From Betaproteobacteria bacterium (GTDB lineage Bacteria; Pseudomonadota; Gammaproteobacteria; Burkholderiales; Rhodocyclaceae): 41,806 nt of DNA. The DNA is taken from contig WQYV01000013.1 of assembly GCA_009781085.1 (NCBI GenBank), positions 1 through 41,806 on the forward strand, given 5' to 3'. The translations under genes were made by a program, and so were the position numbers. Below, one piece after another: positions 9,577 through 18,745 of this stretch. A model generated the notes under the pieces. The model was not told where the DNA came from. It saw only the letters and a program-made list of their open reading frames with translations, and did no database searches. How positions within the stretch are numbered: the first letter of the stretch is position 1; each line of letters starts with the position of its first letter.

Positions 9577-9606
9577 GTGGGCTGTTCAATTTCACACGGA
9601 GATACC

Positions 9607-11982
9607 ATGCGCTGGCTTCTGTATCCGCTCGCCGCGTTATTGGCTTTGGCGGCAATCGGATTGGCCACGCTGACCGTCATCTGCCTGCTGGCTTGGCCAA
9701 ACCTGCCCTCCCTCGAAGCCCTGACCGACTATCGGCCACGCATCCCTATGCGCGTCTACACTGCTGACGGGCAGCTCATCAGCGAATTCGGCGAAGAACG
9801 GCGAACGGTAGTCAGTATCCAAAATGTCCCTGCCCATCTCAGGCAGGCGTTGCTTGCAGCGGAAGACCAAAACTTCTATGAACACAAAGGGGTCGATCTT
9901 GTCGGCTTCGCACGTGCGCTCATCAACAACCTGCGCACCAATTCGCGTGGACAGGGTGCGTCGACCATCACCATGCAGGTGGCTCGAAATTTCTTCTTGT
10001 CACGGGAAAGATCCTATAACCGCAAGCTTTACGAGATCCTGCTTGCACTGAAGATCGAACATAACCTCAGCAAGGATCAGATCCTGGAGCTGTACATCAA
10101 CCAGATATTCCTCGGGCGTCGGGCTTATGGTTTTTCGTCCGCCGCCCAGATTTACTTTGGCAAACCGCTTGACAAGGTCACTTTGGCCGAAACCGCCATG
10201 CTTGCTGGGTTGCCCCAGGCTCCTACGAAAGCTAACCCAGTTACTAACTTTGCGCTGGCGCAGCAGCGGCAACGCTACGTCTTGCGGCGCATGCTCGAAG
10301 CCGGGTTCATCACCGAAGCCCAGTACCAACAAGCCCTGAACGAACCCCTGCGCATCAATTCTGGTGGGACCTCGCTGGATACCGATACCATCAAAACTTC
10401 GATACATGCCGAATACATAGCCGAGATTGCGCGCCAACTTGCTGTTGAGCAGTTCGGCGAAGATGTCACTTACCAAAGCGGCCTCAAGATCATCACTACC
10501 ATCACTCGCGCCGAGCAAGAGGCCGCCTACGAAGCACTACGCAAGGGGGTCATGGACTATGACCGCCGCCATGGCTATCGCGGCCCGGAAAAAATGCTTA
10601 CCCTGCAACCCAGCGTATCGGGCGGGGAGGAGTTGGACAAGGAAATCGCCCAGGCACGCGACTTTGATGGTCTGCTCGCCGCTGTAGCGCTCACTGTCAC
10701 GCCGAAGGAAGTCACTGTCTATCGCAACGGCCAGACACTCTCCATCAGCGGCGACGGATTGCGCTTCGCCGCCCCCCTATTGAGCGAAAAAGCCCCACAG
10801 ACCCGTCGGGTGCACCGTGGCGCGTTGGTGCGTATCCACAAAACCGACCATGGTTGGGAAATCACCCAGTTACCGGAAGTCGAGGCTGCCCTGCTTTCCA
10901 TCGATTCGAAAACCGGTGCGGTGCGCGCCTTGGTAGGGGGTTTCGACTACAGCCGCAGGAAATTTAACAACGCCACACAGGCTGAACGCCAACCCGGCTC
11001 CAGCTTCAAACCCTTCATCTATTCTGCCAGCTTGGAAAAAGGCTACGCACCCGGCACGCTCATTGCGGATGAACCCTTGTCCTATCCGGCAGGCAGCATC
11101 TCCGCGCAGGAATGGACGCCGCGTAACTACGACGACAAATATAGTGGCATCATTACCTTGCGGGATGCCCTTGCGAATTCAAAAAACATCCCAGCCATCC
11201 GCGTACTCGAAGACATCACCCCAAGCTACGCGCAGCGGTACGTCACCCGCTTCGGTTTTGACGCCTCCCACCATCCACCTTACCTGACGATGGCTCTGGG
11301 CGCGGGAGCCGTCACGCCATGGGAAATGGCAACCGCCTACGCCGTGTTTGCCAATGGCGGTTACCGCATCAACCCCTACGTCATCAAGGAAATCCGGGAC
11401 AACAACGATAAACTGATTGCCCGCCCCACTCCGTTTGTGGCCGAAAAGAACGCCTCAAGGGTGATCGATGCGCGCAACGCCTGGGTAATGACTTCCTTGC
11501 TCCAGGATGTCGTGCGCCGGGGCACGGGAGCCCGTGCCCGCAGCCTCAACCGCAACGACCTTGCTGGCAAGACTGGAACCACCAATGATTTCGTCGACGC
11601 CTGGTTCTGTGGCTACAATCCCGAAATCGTCGCCATTTCCTGGATTGGTTTCCCCATCCCGCACAATCTCGGCAAGGGAGAAACCGGTGGGACTGCGGCG
11701 CTACCGATCTGGATCGACTACATGCGCACTGCGCTGGCCGGTAAGCCTGAAACCTTCCTCCCCCGCCCGCCAGGCATTGCCACTGCCAAAGTGCAGGACG
11801 GGCGCCGCGAAGATGTTTACTACGCTGAAAACCAGCCCCCGGCACTGCGACTCCCACCCAAGGAAGAAGAAGAGCCCAGCGACTGGTTCAGTTCCCTGTT
11901 CGGAATCCCTTCGCGCGGCGCATCACCGCGCAACCAGCAGCAGCGCGCTGCGCCGGTCGAGGATAGGCTCCTCATTCCTTGA
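9607..11982 (+). CDS. mrcA: Penicillin-binding protein 1A (glycosyltransferase/transpeptidase)
   Basis: Bifunctional class A PBP that polymerises lipid II and cross-links peptidoglycan. The 791-residue protein has an N-terminal membrane anchor (about residues 4-28) and a GT51 glycosyltransferase domain with the catalytic Glu in [12 protein letters not shown] (about residue 85), [15 protein letters not shown] and the LYINQIFLG motif. An OB-like insert follows, then the transpeptidase domain with SSFK (about 465), SKN (about 524) and KTGT (about 653). The start ATG 9607 has GGAG upstream; an in-frame start 30 bases earlier would lie at the predicted transcription start. It is divergent from pilM, and its 3' end overlaps the convergent pyrF by 11 bases. 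Confidence 0.96.
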   Translation: MRWLLYPLAALLALAAIGLATLTVICLLAWPNLPSLEALTDYRPRIPMRVYTADGQLISEFGEERRTVVSIQNVPAHLRQALLAAEDQNFYEHKGVDLVGFARALINNLRTNSRGQGASTITMQVARNFFLSRERSYNRKLYEILLALKIEHNLSKDQILELYINQIFLGRRAYGFSSAAQIYFGKPLDKVTLAETAMLAGLPQAPTKANPVTNFALAQQRQRYVLRRMLEAGFITEAQYQQALNEPLRINSGGTSLDTDTIKTSIHAEYIAEIARQLAVEQFGEDVTYQSGLKIITTITRAEQEAAYEALRKGVMDYDRRHGYRGPEKMLTLQPSVSGGEELDKEIAQARDFDGLLAAVALTVTPKEVTVYRNGQTLSISGDGLRFAAPLLSEKAPQTRRVHRGALVRIHKTDHGWEITQLPEVEAALLSIDSKTGAVRALVGGFDYSRRKFNNATQAERQPGSSFKPFIYSASLEKGYAPGTLIADEPLSYPAGSISAQEWTPRNYDDKYSGIITLRDALANSKNIPAIRVLEDITPSYAQRYVTRFGFDASHHPPYLTMALGAGAVTPWEMATAYAVFANGGYRINPYVIKEIRDNNDKLIARPTPFVAEKNASRVIDARNAWVMTSLLQDVVRRGTGARARSLNRNDLAGKTGTTNDFVDAWFCGYNPEIVAISWIGFPIPHNLGKGETGGTAALPIWIDYMRTALAGKPETFLPRPPGIATAKVQDGRREDVYYAENQPPALRLPPKEEEEPSDWFSSLFGIPSRGASPRNQQQRAAPVEDRLLIP

Positions 11983-12829
11983 GCATTGATAACCTGGGTG
12001 AGACCCGGCAAGCATTGATCGCGGCACAGGCATCAAGTGCCGCCTGACGCGCAGCAGTGGCGAAATCCCCGTCCCAATACTTTCTCTCGCCCGCATAAAG
12101 GATGGCGCGCGACGAATTGAGTATCAACCCCAAACCGTCCTTCGTCTGTCCGGCAGATACCGTAGCCGCAATGTCCCCGCCCTGCGCACCGATACCCGGC
12201 ACGAGCAATGGCATGTCCCCCACCAGCGCACGCACGCGAGCCAATTCCTCCGGGAACGTCGCCCCCACCACCAACGCACAATTCCCGCTCGCGTTCCAGG
12301 AACTGGAAACGAGCCGGGCGACGCGCTCGTAGAGCTTTTCTCCGTCGCCGAGGGCGAGACCCTGCAAATCGGCGCCGCCGGGGTTCGACGTGCGGCACAG
12401 CAAGATCACCCCTTTGCTCTCCCATGCCAGATAAGGCTCCACGGAATCCCGCCCCATGTAAGGGTTCACCGTGACCGCGTCCGCCCGGTAACGTGCGAAG
12501 GCTTCTTCCGCATAGCGGCCAGCCGTGCTGCCGATATCCCCGCGCTTCGCGTCCAGGATGACTGGAATGCCTGGATGCTGCGCATGGATGTGTTCGATCA
12601 GGGCTTCGAGTTGGTCTTCGGCGCGGCAGGCCGCGAAATAAGCAATCTGCGGCTTGAACGCGCAAACCAAGTCGGCCGTGACATCCACGATAGCGCAGCA
12701 AAATTCGAAAATGGCGCATGGCTTACCTGCCAGCGATGGCGGCAACCGCGCCGGGTCAGGATCCAGCCCCACACAGAGCAGGCTGTCGCGTTCCCGCCAA
12801 GCAGCCCGCAGGGCACTCATGAAATCCAT
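11972..12829 (-). CDS. pyrF: Orotidine 5'-phosphate decarboxylase (type 2)
   Basis: Last step of de novo UMP synthesis: decarboxylation of OMP. The catalytic Lys/Asp network is in [18 protein letters not shown]; the substrate-binding [16 protein letters not shown] and the [10 protein letters not shown] phosphate loop follow. The length of about 285 residues and these motifs mark the longer type 2 family. Start is uncertain: ATG 12829 (MDFMSALR) is used, and TTG 12835 has a better-spaced GAGGGG. It follows ubiA by about 16 bases and is probably co-transcribed. The 3' end overlaps mrcA tail to tail. Confidence 0.94.
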   Translation of the reverse strand: MDFMSALRAAWRERDSLLCVGLDPDPARLPPSLAGKPCAIFEFCCAIVDVTADLVCAFKPQIAYFAACRAEDQLEALIEHIHAQHPGIPVILDAKRGDIGSTAGRYAEEAFARYRADAVTVNPYMGRDSVEPYLAWESKGVILLCRTSNPGGADLQGLALGDGEKLYERVARLVSSSWNASGNCALVVGATFPEELARVRALVGDMPLLVPGIGAQGGDIAATVSAGQTKDGLGLILNSSRAILYAGERKYWDGDFATAARQAALDACAAINACRVSPRLSMLKE

Positions 12830-12845
12830 GCCCAAGCCCTACCCC

Positions 12846-13727
12846 TCAAGCACGCACGAGATAATCCAGTGCGATCCCGGCGAAAACCGACGCACCCACC
12901 CAGTTATTGAAAAGGAAAGCCTGCCAGCAGGCCGCGCGCTCACGCGTGCGGATGAGCAGGAATATGCGCCCCGCCGCCAGCGCGGCGGCCCCTATCCCGG
13001 CAAGAAACACCCAACCCAGCCCGAACGACAGGCCCGCCACGGCAATGAGGGACAAAGAGATGAAATGGGACAGCATTATTATCGCCACCTCATGACGCCC
13101 GAACGTGATGGCCGAAGTCTGAATGCGGCCCAGTTTGATGTCGTCATTGCGATCCACCATCGCATACGCCGTATCGTAGGAAATCGTCCAGAAGAAACTT
13201 GCTGCCACTAACACCCAGGCCATCAGCGGCACGGTGTTTTGCGCGGCAGCAAAAGCCATCGGTATGCCAAAACCAAACGCCACGCCCAGATAGGCTTGCG
13301 GCACGGGGAAAAACCGCTTCGTAAAGGGATAGCTCACCGCCAGGAACAGCGCCACCAAAGTCAGCAGGAAAAGGAGGGGATTCATGAGCGGCACGATCAG
13401 CAGGAACGAGAACAACAACAACACCAGCCCAATCCAAAACGCCTCGCGTACGCTCATTGCTCCCGTAGCGAGGGGGCGGTTCTTCGTACGCTCTACATGA
13501 GCATCGAAATCCCGATCCGCGTAGTCGTTGACGACGCATCCAGCGGAATGCATCAGGAAACTGCCGAACGCGAAAGCAAACGCCAAGTACAGGGATGGCG
13601 CGCCTTCCGCAGCAATCCACACCCCCCACATCGTCGGCCAGAGCAACACCATCGTACCGACCTGTTTGGCGAGCGAATCGATGCGAATTAAATGGGCGTA
13701 ATGAGGCAGGCGGGCGACGATACTCAT
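12846..13727 (-). CDS. ubiA: 4-hydroxybenzoate octaprenyltransferase
   Basis: Integral membrane prenyltransferase that attaches the polyprenyl chain to 4-hydroxybenzoate in ubiquinone biosynthesis. The two Asp-rich prenyl-diphosphate/Mg sites are visible: NDYADRDFDAHVERTKNRPL and YDTAYAMVDRNDD. The 293-residue protein has about eight to nine hydrophobic segments, as expected. No clear Shine-Dalgarno precedes ATG 13727. It makes the precursor line that ends in ubiquinone, the substrate of the nearby divergent rquA. Confidence 0.95.
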   Translation of the reverse strand: MSIVARLPHYAHLIRIDSLAKQVGTMVLLWPTMWGVWIAAEGAPSLYLAFAFAFGSFLMHSAGCVVNDYADRDFDAHVERTKNRPLATGAMSVREAFWIGLVLLLFSFLLIVPLMNPLLFLLTLVALFLAVSYPFTKRFFPVPQAYLGVAFGFGIPMAFAAAQNTVPLMAWVLVAASFFWTISYDTAYAMVDRNDDIKLGRIQTSAITFGRHEVAIIMLSHFISLSLIAVAGLSFGLGWVFLAGIGAAALAAGRIFLLIRTRERAACWQAFLFNNWVGASVFAGIALDYLVRA

Positions 13728-13965
13728 GGGAATTTTGTTCAGGTGACGTAAAGGCGCTTATTTTACCAAAAGTCCCTTCTTCAGGGCATACCGTCCAGAA
13801 ACCCTCGGCTTGCAGCAACAAGTAAATATGCTTTTGAAATATTGACACAATGGGCGCAAATCGCCTACCAGCTAGGCCGTAAAGTTTTTTTAATGCTTAT
13901 AGCATGTTACGCCATGCACAAAAACAATTATTTATCACCGAAGCCTGAAAACCATATCAAGATCA

Positions 13966-13994
13966 TTGCATTGTTGTTGCAGTGCACTTATACT
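13966..13994 (+). promoter_or_regulatory. Sigma-70-type promoter upstream of rquA
   Basis: TTGCAT (13966-13971), a 17-base spacer and TATACT (13989-13994) give a good sigma-70 match pointing toward rquA. The transcription start would be near 14001, leaving a leader of about 220 bases that contains the small open frames. Confidence 0.6.
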
Positions 13995-14062
13995 CCCGCC
14001 TCCATGACAAATCGGAACTATGATCAATGAGAGCATCGCCTTTTTGTTTACTGAGGAATATC

Positions 14063-14164
14063 ATGCCTTTAACTTCTATTGCTTTGTACAGCATGTCTCC
14101 GTCGCTATGCTGTTTATTTGGAGAAGGTAATATTGCAGCTCTACTCGCGTCATTGCCAACTTAG
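14063..14164 (+). CDS. Candidate 33-residue small protein in the rquA leader
   Basis: A 33-codon frame starting MPLTSIALYSMSPS and ending ASLPT, with a strong GAGGA (14053-14057) five bases before the ATG. It lies between the predicted rquA promoter and rquA itself. I recognise no family. It could be a leader peptide, a real small hydrophobic protein or chance. The good ribosome-binding site is the only positive evidence. Confidence 0.3.
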   Translation: MPLTSIALYSMSPSLCCLFGEGNIAALLASLPT

Positions 14165-14224
14165 TTCATCTTTATTCATAGATATTTTTCCATTTTATTT
14201 CCATCTTCAGACTGGATTTTCCCC

Positions 14225-14953
14225 ATGGCACAAAACAATATCATGGCACAAAACAGTACTCCAGAGACTGTTGACCCATACTATGAAGACCTTCCCGCGT
14301 ACATGACTGACGTATACGACTGGGCATATGTCGACCCAAAGAAAGTACGTTTTCTGGATCATAAACTGGTTGTTCGCATTTTGTTATTTTTCAATGATCA
14401 GCGACTGATGCGCACGTACTTGGATGAAGTCGAGGAGGGAATGCGTGTTTGGCAAGTTGCACATGTTTATGGGGATCTGGTTAAACGTGTCGCCGAAAAA
14501 GTTGGGCCACAAGGTATATTTCATTTAACTGACATAACGCCAATACAAATTGAACACGCAGAGCGTAAATTATCCGATAAACCGTGGTGTAAAGTAATCC
14601 GCAGTGATGCAGCCGATTTTCCCGGTGAAAAAAGTGTCGACTATGATGTAATATGTAGTTTTTTCCTTTTACATGAAGTTCCCGACGATAAAAAACATCA
14701 GATCGTCGATCATATGCTGGAAAAGTTACCGAAAGGAAAGAAAGCCATTTTCATCGATTATGCCAATCCAGCAAAATGGCATCCAGTTCGTTATATTCTT
14801 AAGATCATCAATCATTTACTCGAACCGTTTGCCGAAGTATTATGGAAAAAAGAAATCAGCCAGTATGCAACCAAAGCTGAACAATTCGTTTGGGAGAAAA
14901 AAACCTTCTTTGGTGGTGTCTATCAATGCGTGATTGCCAAGCATAAGGGTTGA
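14225..14953 (+). CDS. rquA: Rhodoquinone biosynthesis protein RquA
   Basis: RquA is a methyltransferase-related protein that converts ubiquinone to rhodoquinone, a low-potential quinone that lets fumarate reductase run in anaerobic respiration. The 242-residue protein shows the segments I associate with the family: YMTDVYDWAYVDP (about 26-38), VYGDL (81-85) in place of the usual glycine-rich SAM motif, LTDITPIQ (101-108), FFLLHEVPDD (146-155), LEPFAEVLW (199-207) and TFFGGVYQ (227-234). Base composition is much more AT-rich than the flanking genes, and codons such as TTA and ATT are frequent, which suggests recent transfer. The start is duplicated: ATG GCA CAA AAC occurs at 14225 and again at 14243, neither with a clear Shine-Dalgarno. 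It is divergent from ubiA, the source of its substrate. A ubiquinone-pathway C-methyltransferase is the main alternative, but the motif set favours RquA. Confidence 0.88.
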   Translation: MAQNNIMAQNSTPETVDPYYEDLPAYMTDVYDWAYVDPKKVRFLDHKLVVRILLFFNDQRLMRTYLDEVEEGMRVWQVAHVYGDLVKRVAEKVGPQGIFHLTDITPIQIEHAERKLSDKPWCKVIRSDAADFPGEKSVDYDVICSFFLLHEVPDDKKHQIVDHMLEKLPKGKKAIFIDYANPAKWHPVRYILKIINHLLEPFAEVLWKKEISQYATKAEQFVWEKKTFFGGVYQCVIAKHKG

Positions 14954-15062
14954 GATAGCGCGAAGCGCCCGAATAAAGCTTTCTTCAAGAGGAAGATGCC
15001 ACCCGTTAAAAGCAGGTGACGAAAGGAAGTAAGGCGGTTCAGTTGGCTGAATAAGCAACTGC

Positions 15063-15566
15063 TCAGCGCAGTTCGGACAGTTCCCGGGTCAACGCTTCGA
15101 TGTTGCGCTCGCGCCGGTCAACGGCATCTTTATATGGTTGCAGGCGGTCGAGCTTTTTCTGATGGTTCACGCCCCTTACACCGGTCTTCTGGTTTGTGAA
15201 GGCCTCACCATCTTGAAAAATAACCTCCTGTTCAGTAAGTTTATTGCGCGCATCCTCCAACCCCGACCGCTCGCTGTCCAACTCCTTCTCCAGGACATAG
15301 CGCCGGGCTTTGTCGCGTTCCTTCTGTGCTTCGTCGCTTATTCTCGGAAACGTGGCCTGTGTGGGATTGGGGCGCATGGAGATGGTCGAAACGGTCTGTT
15401 CGTTGGAGAGCTGCTTACAACCCTTGACCAAACCGGGACCATTGCTATAGGTGACCTTCCCAGTGGTATCGATGCACTTAAACACCTGCGTAGAAGCAGG
15501 AAACGGCACAAGGCAGAGCCCTAGGAAAAGCAAGGATGAGGAAATGGCGGCATACGTGGGTTTCAT
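15063..15566 (-). CDS. DUF4124 domain periplasmic protein with coiled coil
   Basis: A 167-residue exported protein: signal peptide (about residues 1-26, ending FPAST), a short DUF4124 domain (VFKCIDTTGKVTYSNGPGL, with Cys pair) and a charged alpha-helical region (about 75-165, E/K/R/D-rich) likely to form a coiled coil. Genes of this type often sit beside glnA in betaproteobacteria. The function is unknown. The glnA terminator separates it from glnA. Confidence 0.8.
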   Translation of the reverse strand: MKPTYAAISSSLLFLGLCLVPFPASTQVFKCIDTTGKVTYSNGPGLVKGCKQLSNEQTVSTISMRPNPTQATFPRISDEAQKERDKARRYVLEKELDSERSGLEDARNKLTEQEVIFQDGEAFTNQKTGVRGVNHQKKLDRLQPYKDAVDRRERNIEALTRELSELR

Positions 15567-15651
15567 GGCTCTGCCCTATCAAAAACTCCCTTATTGCCAA
15601 AAGCTACACTACGTAGAAGGAAACAAACGCCAACCCTTTCCTCAATCAAGC

Positions 15652-15678
15652 AAAAAAAAGACAGGCAATGCCCGTCTT
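15652..15678 (-). terminator. Intrinsic terminator of glnA
   Basis: On the minus strand a 9-bp stem (AAGACGGGC with GCCTGTCTT, one G-U pair, ATT loop) runs into eight T. It lies 20 bases after the glnA stop. Confidence 0.9.
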
Positions 15679-15698
15679 TCCTTGTATCGCCCACCTTC

Positions 15699-17108
15699 TC
15701 AACAACTATAGTACATGTCGAATTCGATCGGGTGTGTAGTCATACGGTAGCGGGTAACTTCCCCCATCTTCAACTCAATGTAAGCATCGATGAAGTCATC
15801 GGAGAACACGCCACCACGGGTCAGGAATTCCCTATCCTTGTCGAGATAATCGAGCGCCTGGTCGAGGCTGGAACACACGGTCAGTATCTTGGCGTCTTCT
15901 TCCGGCGGCAGGTCGTAAAGATTCTTGTCGGCAGGCTCCCCCGGATGAATTTTGTTCTGGATACCGTCCAAACCGGCCATTGCCATTGCCGCAAACGCTA
16001 GGTACGGATTGGCCGTGGGATCGGGGAAACGTACCTCGATGCGGCGACCCTTCGCGCTGGTGACGTAAGGAATACGGATGGATGCGGAGCGGTTGCGGGC
16101 AGAATAAGCCAGTTTCACCGGAGCCTCAAAACCGGGAACCAACCGTTTGTAGGAATTGGTTCCGGGGTTGGTAATGGCATTCAGGGCACGCGCATGCTTG
16201 ATAATGCCGCCTATGTAATAGAGCGCCACTTCCGATAGGCCAGCGTAACCATTGCCCGCGAAGAGGTTCTGGCCATTTTTCCAGATAGACTGGTGTACAT
16301 GCATGCCAGAACCGTTATCACCAACGATGGGTTTAGGCATGAAAGTGGCTGTCTTGCCGTACTGATGCGCTACGTTGTGCACCACATACTTGAGCATTTG
16401 AGTCCAGTCGGCGCGGCGGGTCAGTGTATTGAACCTCGTGCCAATTTCGCACTGCCCTGCATTAGCGACTTCATGGTGATGCACTTCGACCGGTACGCCG
16501 ATGCCTTCAAGCGCCAATACCATCGCGGCACGGATGTCGTTGAGGCTATCGACCGGCGGCACAGGGAAATACCCCCCTTTGACTCGCGGACGGTGGCCGA
16601 GGTTGCCCCCCTTGTATTTCTCGGACGTCGACCAGGCCGCTTCTTCGGAAAACACCTTGACGAAAGACCCGGACATGTCGACCGACCACTCAACGGCATC
16701 AAATATGAAGAATTCCGGTTCCGGTCCGAAATAGGCAGTATCGCCGATGCCGGTGCTTTTCAGGTAGGCTTCGGTGCGCTTGGCAATGGAGCGCGGATCA
16801 CGGTCATACCCCTTGCCGTCAGACGGTTCGATGACATCGCAAGCCAGCACCAACGTGGGTTCATCGAAAAAGGGGTCGATATAAGCGGATTCAGGATCCG
16901 GGAGCAGGATCATGTCGGAGGCCTGGATACCTTTCCACCCCGCCATGGAGGATCCGTCAAACATATGGCCATGCTCGAATGCCTCCTCTTCAAACGCAGA
17001 AACCGGCACACCAACATGCTGTTCCTTGCCAAGGGTATCGGTAAAACGGTAGTCAACGAAGCAGACCTCGTTTTCCTGGATCAACTTCATGACATCTTGA
17101 GAATTCAT
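15699..17108 (-). CDS. glnA: Glutamine synthetase type I
   Basis: Makes glutamine from glutamate, ammonia and ATP; the central nitrogen-assimilation enzyme and a dodecamer in the cytoplasm. At 469 residues it is the GSI-beta type. Visible are the beta-grasp [10 protein letters not shown] segment, the metal/glutamate-site [12 protein letters not shown], the ATP-site [13 protein letters not shown], the [16 protein letters not shown] loop and the adenylylation site NLYDLPPEE with Tyr at about residue 398. I chose ATG 17108 because GGGAG lies just upstream; the longer in-frame extension to 17450 has no family similarity and runs through the promoter. A sigma-54-type promoter lies upstream and an intrinsic terminator follows. 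Confidence 0.97.
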   Translation of the reverse strand: MNSQDVMKLIQENEVCFVDYRFTDTLGKEQHVGVPVSAFEEEAFEHGHMFDGSSMAGWKGIQASDMILLPDPESAYIDPFFDEPTLVLACDVIEPSDGKGYDRDPRSIAKRTEAYLKSTGIGDTAYFGPEPEFFIFDAVEWSVDMSGSFVKVFSEEAAWSTSEKYKGGNLGHRPRVKGGYFPVPPVDSLNDIRAAMVLALEGIGVPVEVHHHEVANAGQCEIGTRFNTLTRRADWTQMLKYVVHNVAHQYGKTATFMPKPIVGDNGSGMHVHQSIWKNGQNLFAGNGYAGLSEVALYYIGGIIKHARALNAITNPGTNSYKRLVPGFEAPVKLAYSARNRSASIRIPYVTSAKGRRIEVRFPDPTANPYLAFAAMAMAGLDGIQNKIHPGEPADKNLYDLPPEEDAKILTVCSSLDQALDYLDKDREFLTRGGVFSDDFIDAYIELKMGEVTRYRMTTHPIEFDMYYSC

Positions 17109-17237
17109 GCTCACTCCCGGTGAATTGAACAAAACAGTTTGACTGGAGAACCGGTATTGGAAGTGCCTTCTTTCCCCTTGATGGCAGGCAACCCCTGGAA
17201 ACAGGTGATCAACGAACAAATTTCCGTGGTGCAAAGC

Positions 17238-17253
17238 TGCTAAATTCGTGCCA
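17238..17253 (-). promoter_or_regulatory. Sigma-54 (-24/-12) promoter of glnA
   Basis: TGGCACGAATTTAGCA on the minus strand matches the consensus TGGCACGNNNNTTGCW at every specified position but one and keeps the GG/GC spacing. It would start transcription about 119 bases before the glnA ATG. This fits NtrC-dependent control under nitrogen limitation; I did not see a convincing NtrC site upstream. Confidence 0.75.
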
Positions 17254-17363
17254 TTAAGCATCCAATCAACTGTATATTTTCTCATAAAGGTGCGGCCGCG
17301 ACAGGAGTTTTGACCTGTCAGAACGGCGCATTGCACGGACACGAAACTAAAGAAGGAAAGATA

Positions 17364-18545
17364 GTGGATCATCAATACCGGATGCCGCGTGGCGTCTGGA
17401 TACTCGGCTTCGTTAGCCTGTTGATGGACGTTTCCTCGGAGATGATCCACAGCCTGCTGCCACTCTTCATGGTCACGGCGCTCGGCGCGAGCGCCTTCAC
17501 TGTCGGCCTGATCGAAGGGTTTGCCGAAGCCACTGCGTTGATCGTCAGGATTTTTTCTGGTGTCCTGAGCGATTATTTTGGCAAGCGCAAAGGGTTAACG
17601 GTTTTCGGCTATGCACTCGGAGCCTTGAGTAAACCCCTATTCGCCCTCGCCCAAAGCGCTGATCCCGTTTTAGGCGCACGTCTGCTTGACCGTCTGGGCA
17701 AGGGCATCCGGGGTGCGCCGCGTGACGCTCTGCTGACCGACCTGACCCCGCCGCCCATCCGCGGCGAGGCATTTGGCCTGCGCCAGTCCCTCGACACCGT
17801 GGGAGCATTCATCGGCCCACTGCTTAGCACCCTCCTCATGCTGCTATGGGCCAATGACTTCCGCGCTGTCTTTTGGTTTACCGCCATTCCTGGCTTGGCG
17901 AGTGTCGCGCTGCTCGTTTTCGGCCTGCGGGAACCCGTGCACGCATCCTCGGGTAAGCGAGAAAACCCGATCCGACGCAACAACCTGCGCCAGCTCAACG
18001 CCGCTTATTGGCAGGTAGTCGGCATCGGCGCGATCTTTACGCTGGCTCGTTTCAGCGAGGCTTTCCTCGTGCTGCGCGCTATGCAGTGCGGCATACCGCT
18101 TTCCCTCGTCCCGCTGGTAATGGCCGCAATGAGCCTTGTCTATTCGCTCACGGCCTGGCCTTTTGGCAAGCTCTCTGATCGCATGGATCACCGATACCTG
18201 CTTGCCCTCGGCCTGATCGTACTGATTGCCGCCGACTTGGTGCTTGCATCCCGTCAGCATTGGGACGCCGTACTGGCCGGGGTTGCGCTCTGGGGCATGC
18301 ATATGGGCATCACTCAAGGGCTGCTGTCGGCAATGGTAGCGAAAACCGCGCCAGCGGAACTTCGCGGCACGGCCTTCGGCATTTTCAACGTCGTGAGCGG
18401 CATCGCCATGTTATTCGCCAGTATCGCCGCCGGTTTCCTGTGGGATCGCCTTGGTGCCCCAGCCACCTTCCTTGCCGGAGCCCTCTTTTGCGTCGCAACC
18501 TTGATCGCCCTCATGCGCCATCCGGCAAAGGGGCCATTATCATGA
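17364..18545 (+). CDS. MFS transporter
   Basis: A 12-helix major facilitator protein of about 393 residues. The loop 2-3 signature is present as [18 protein letters not shown] and the loop 8-9 counterpart as [13 protein letters not shown]. The stretch [24 protein letters not shown] is typical of a subgroup of uncharacterised MFS proteins. The GTG at 17364 has AAGGAAAG just upstream and fits the hydrophobic start ([17 protein letters not shown]); the in-frame ATG at 17310 would place a polar tail with no membrane role. It is divergent from glnA. The substrate is unknown. Confidence 0.85.
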   Translation: MDHQYRMPRGVWILGFVSLLMDVSSEMIHSLLPLFMVTALGASAFTVGLIEGFAEATALIVRIFSGVLSDYFGKRKGLTVFGYALGALSKPLFALAQSADPVLGARLLDRLGKGIRGAPRDALLTDLTPPPIRGEAFGLRQSLDTVGAFIGPLLSTLLMLLWANDFRAVFWFTAIPGLASVALLVFGLREPVHASSGKRENPIRRNNLRQLNAAYWQVVGIGAIFTLARFSEAFLVLRAMQCGIPLSLVPLVMAAMSLVYSLTAWPFGKLSDRMDHRYLLALGLIVLIAADLVLASRQHWDAVLAGVALWGMHMGITQGLLSAMVAKTAPAELRGTAFGIFNVVSGIAMLFASIAAGFLWDRLGAPATFLAGALFCVATLIALMRHPAKGPLS

Positions 18546-18597
18546 GGTTTGGGCAGGCGGCGAACTGGCGGCTCTGTAAAAGCATTACACCCCATTT

Positions 18598-18727
18598 ATA
18601 CGGAATTCGGCCAACTCCGTATTGAGGAGTCATCCCAGCCTGGAGGCCGGAGATTCCTCGATACGGCTCAGGGGAGCCTTCGGTTCCATATACGATTGTC
18701 TCGCTTACCCCGTCATCAATGACGGGG
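18598..18727. repeat. Cluster of hairpins, including dispersed repeat copy B
   Basis: Four inverted repeats lie in 130 bases: ATACGGA/TCCGTAT (18598-18622), the 18624-18670 element (GAGGA ... TCCTC with an inner GGCC stem) that aligns with 4146-4191, GGCTC/GAGCC (18666-18679), and a 9-bp perfect CCCCGTCAT/ATGACGGGG (18708-18727). There is no coding frame. The block separates the MFS gene from the convergent Rpn gene and may be the remnant of a mobile element end. Confidence 0.6.
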
Positions 18728-18745
18728 ATTGCGCTCGACGCGTGT

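Larger units (their letters stand above)
13728..14224. other. AT-rich intergenic region between ubiA and rquA
   Basis: About 500 bases with no long gene. The composition becomes AT-rich from about 13.85 kb. It holds a short hairpin near 13895-13917 (GCATG ... CATGC with a flanking ATGC/GCAT repeat), a good promoter (13966-13994) and overlapping small open frames, of which 14063-14164 has the best ribosome-binding site and the other (14020-14130, 36 codons) is weaker. Confidence 0.6.

Noticed and set aside
12033-12719. 228-codon minus-strand frame inside pyrF
   Set aside because: It is an out-of-frame shadow of pyrF with an Arg/Gly-rich nonsense composition.
13833-13860. TTGACA upstream of rquA as its promoter
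   Set aside because: At 16-18 bases spacing no acceptable -10 follows; the TTGCAT-17-TATACT pair at 13966 is better.
17109-17450. N-terminal extension of glutamine synthetase by 114 codons
   Set aside because: The extension runs through the sigma-54 promoter and into the divergent MFS gene and has no similarity to the family; ATG 17108 has a good ribosome-binding site.
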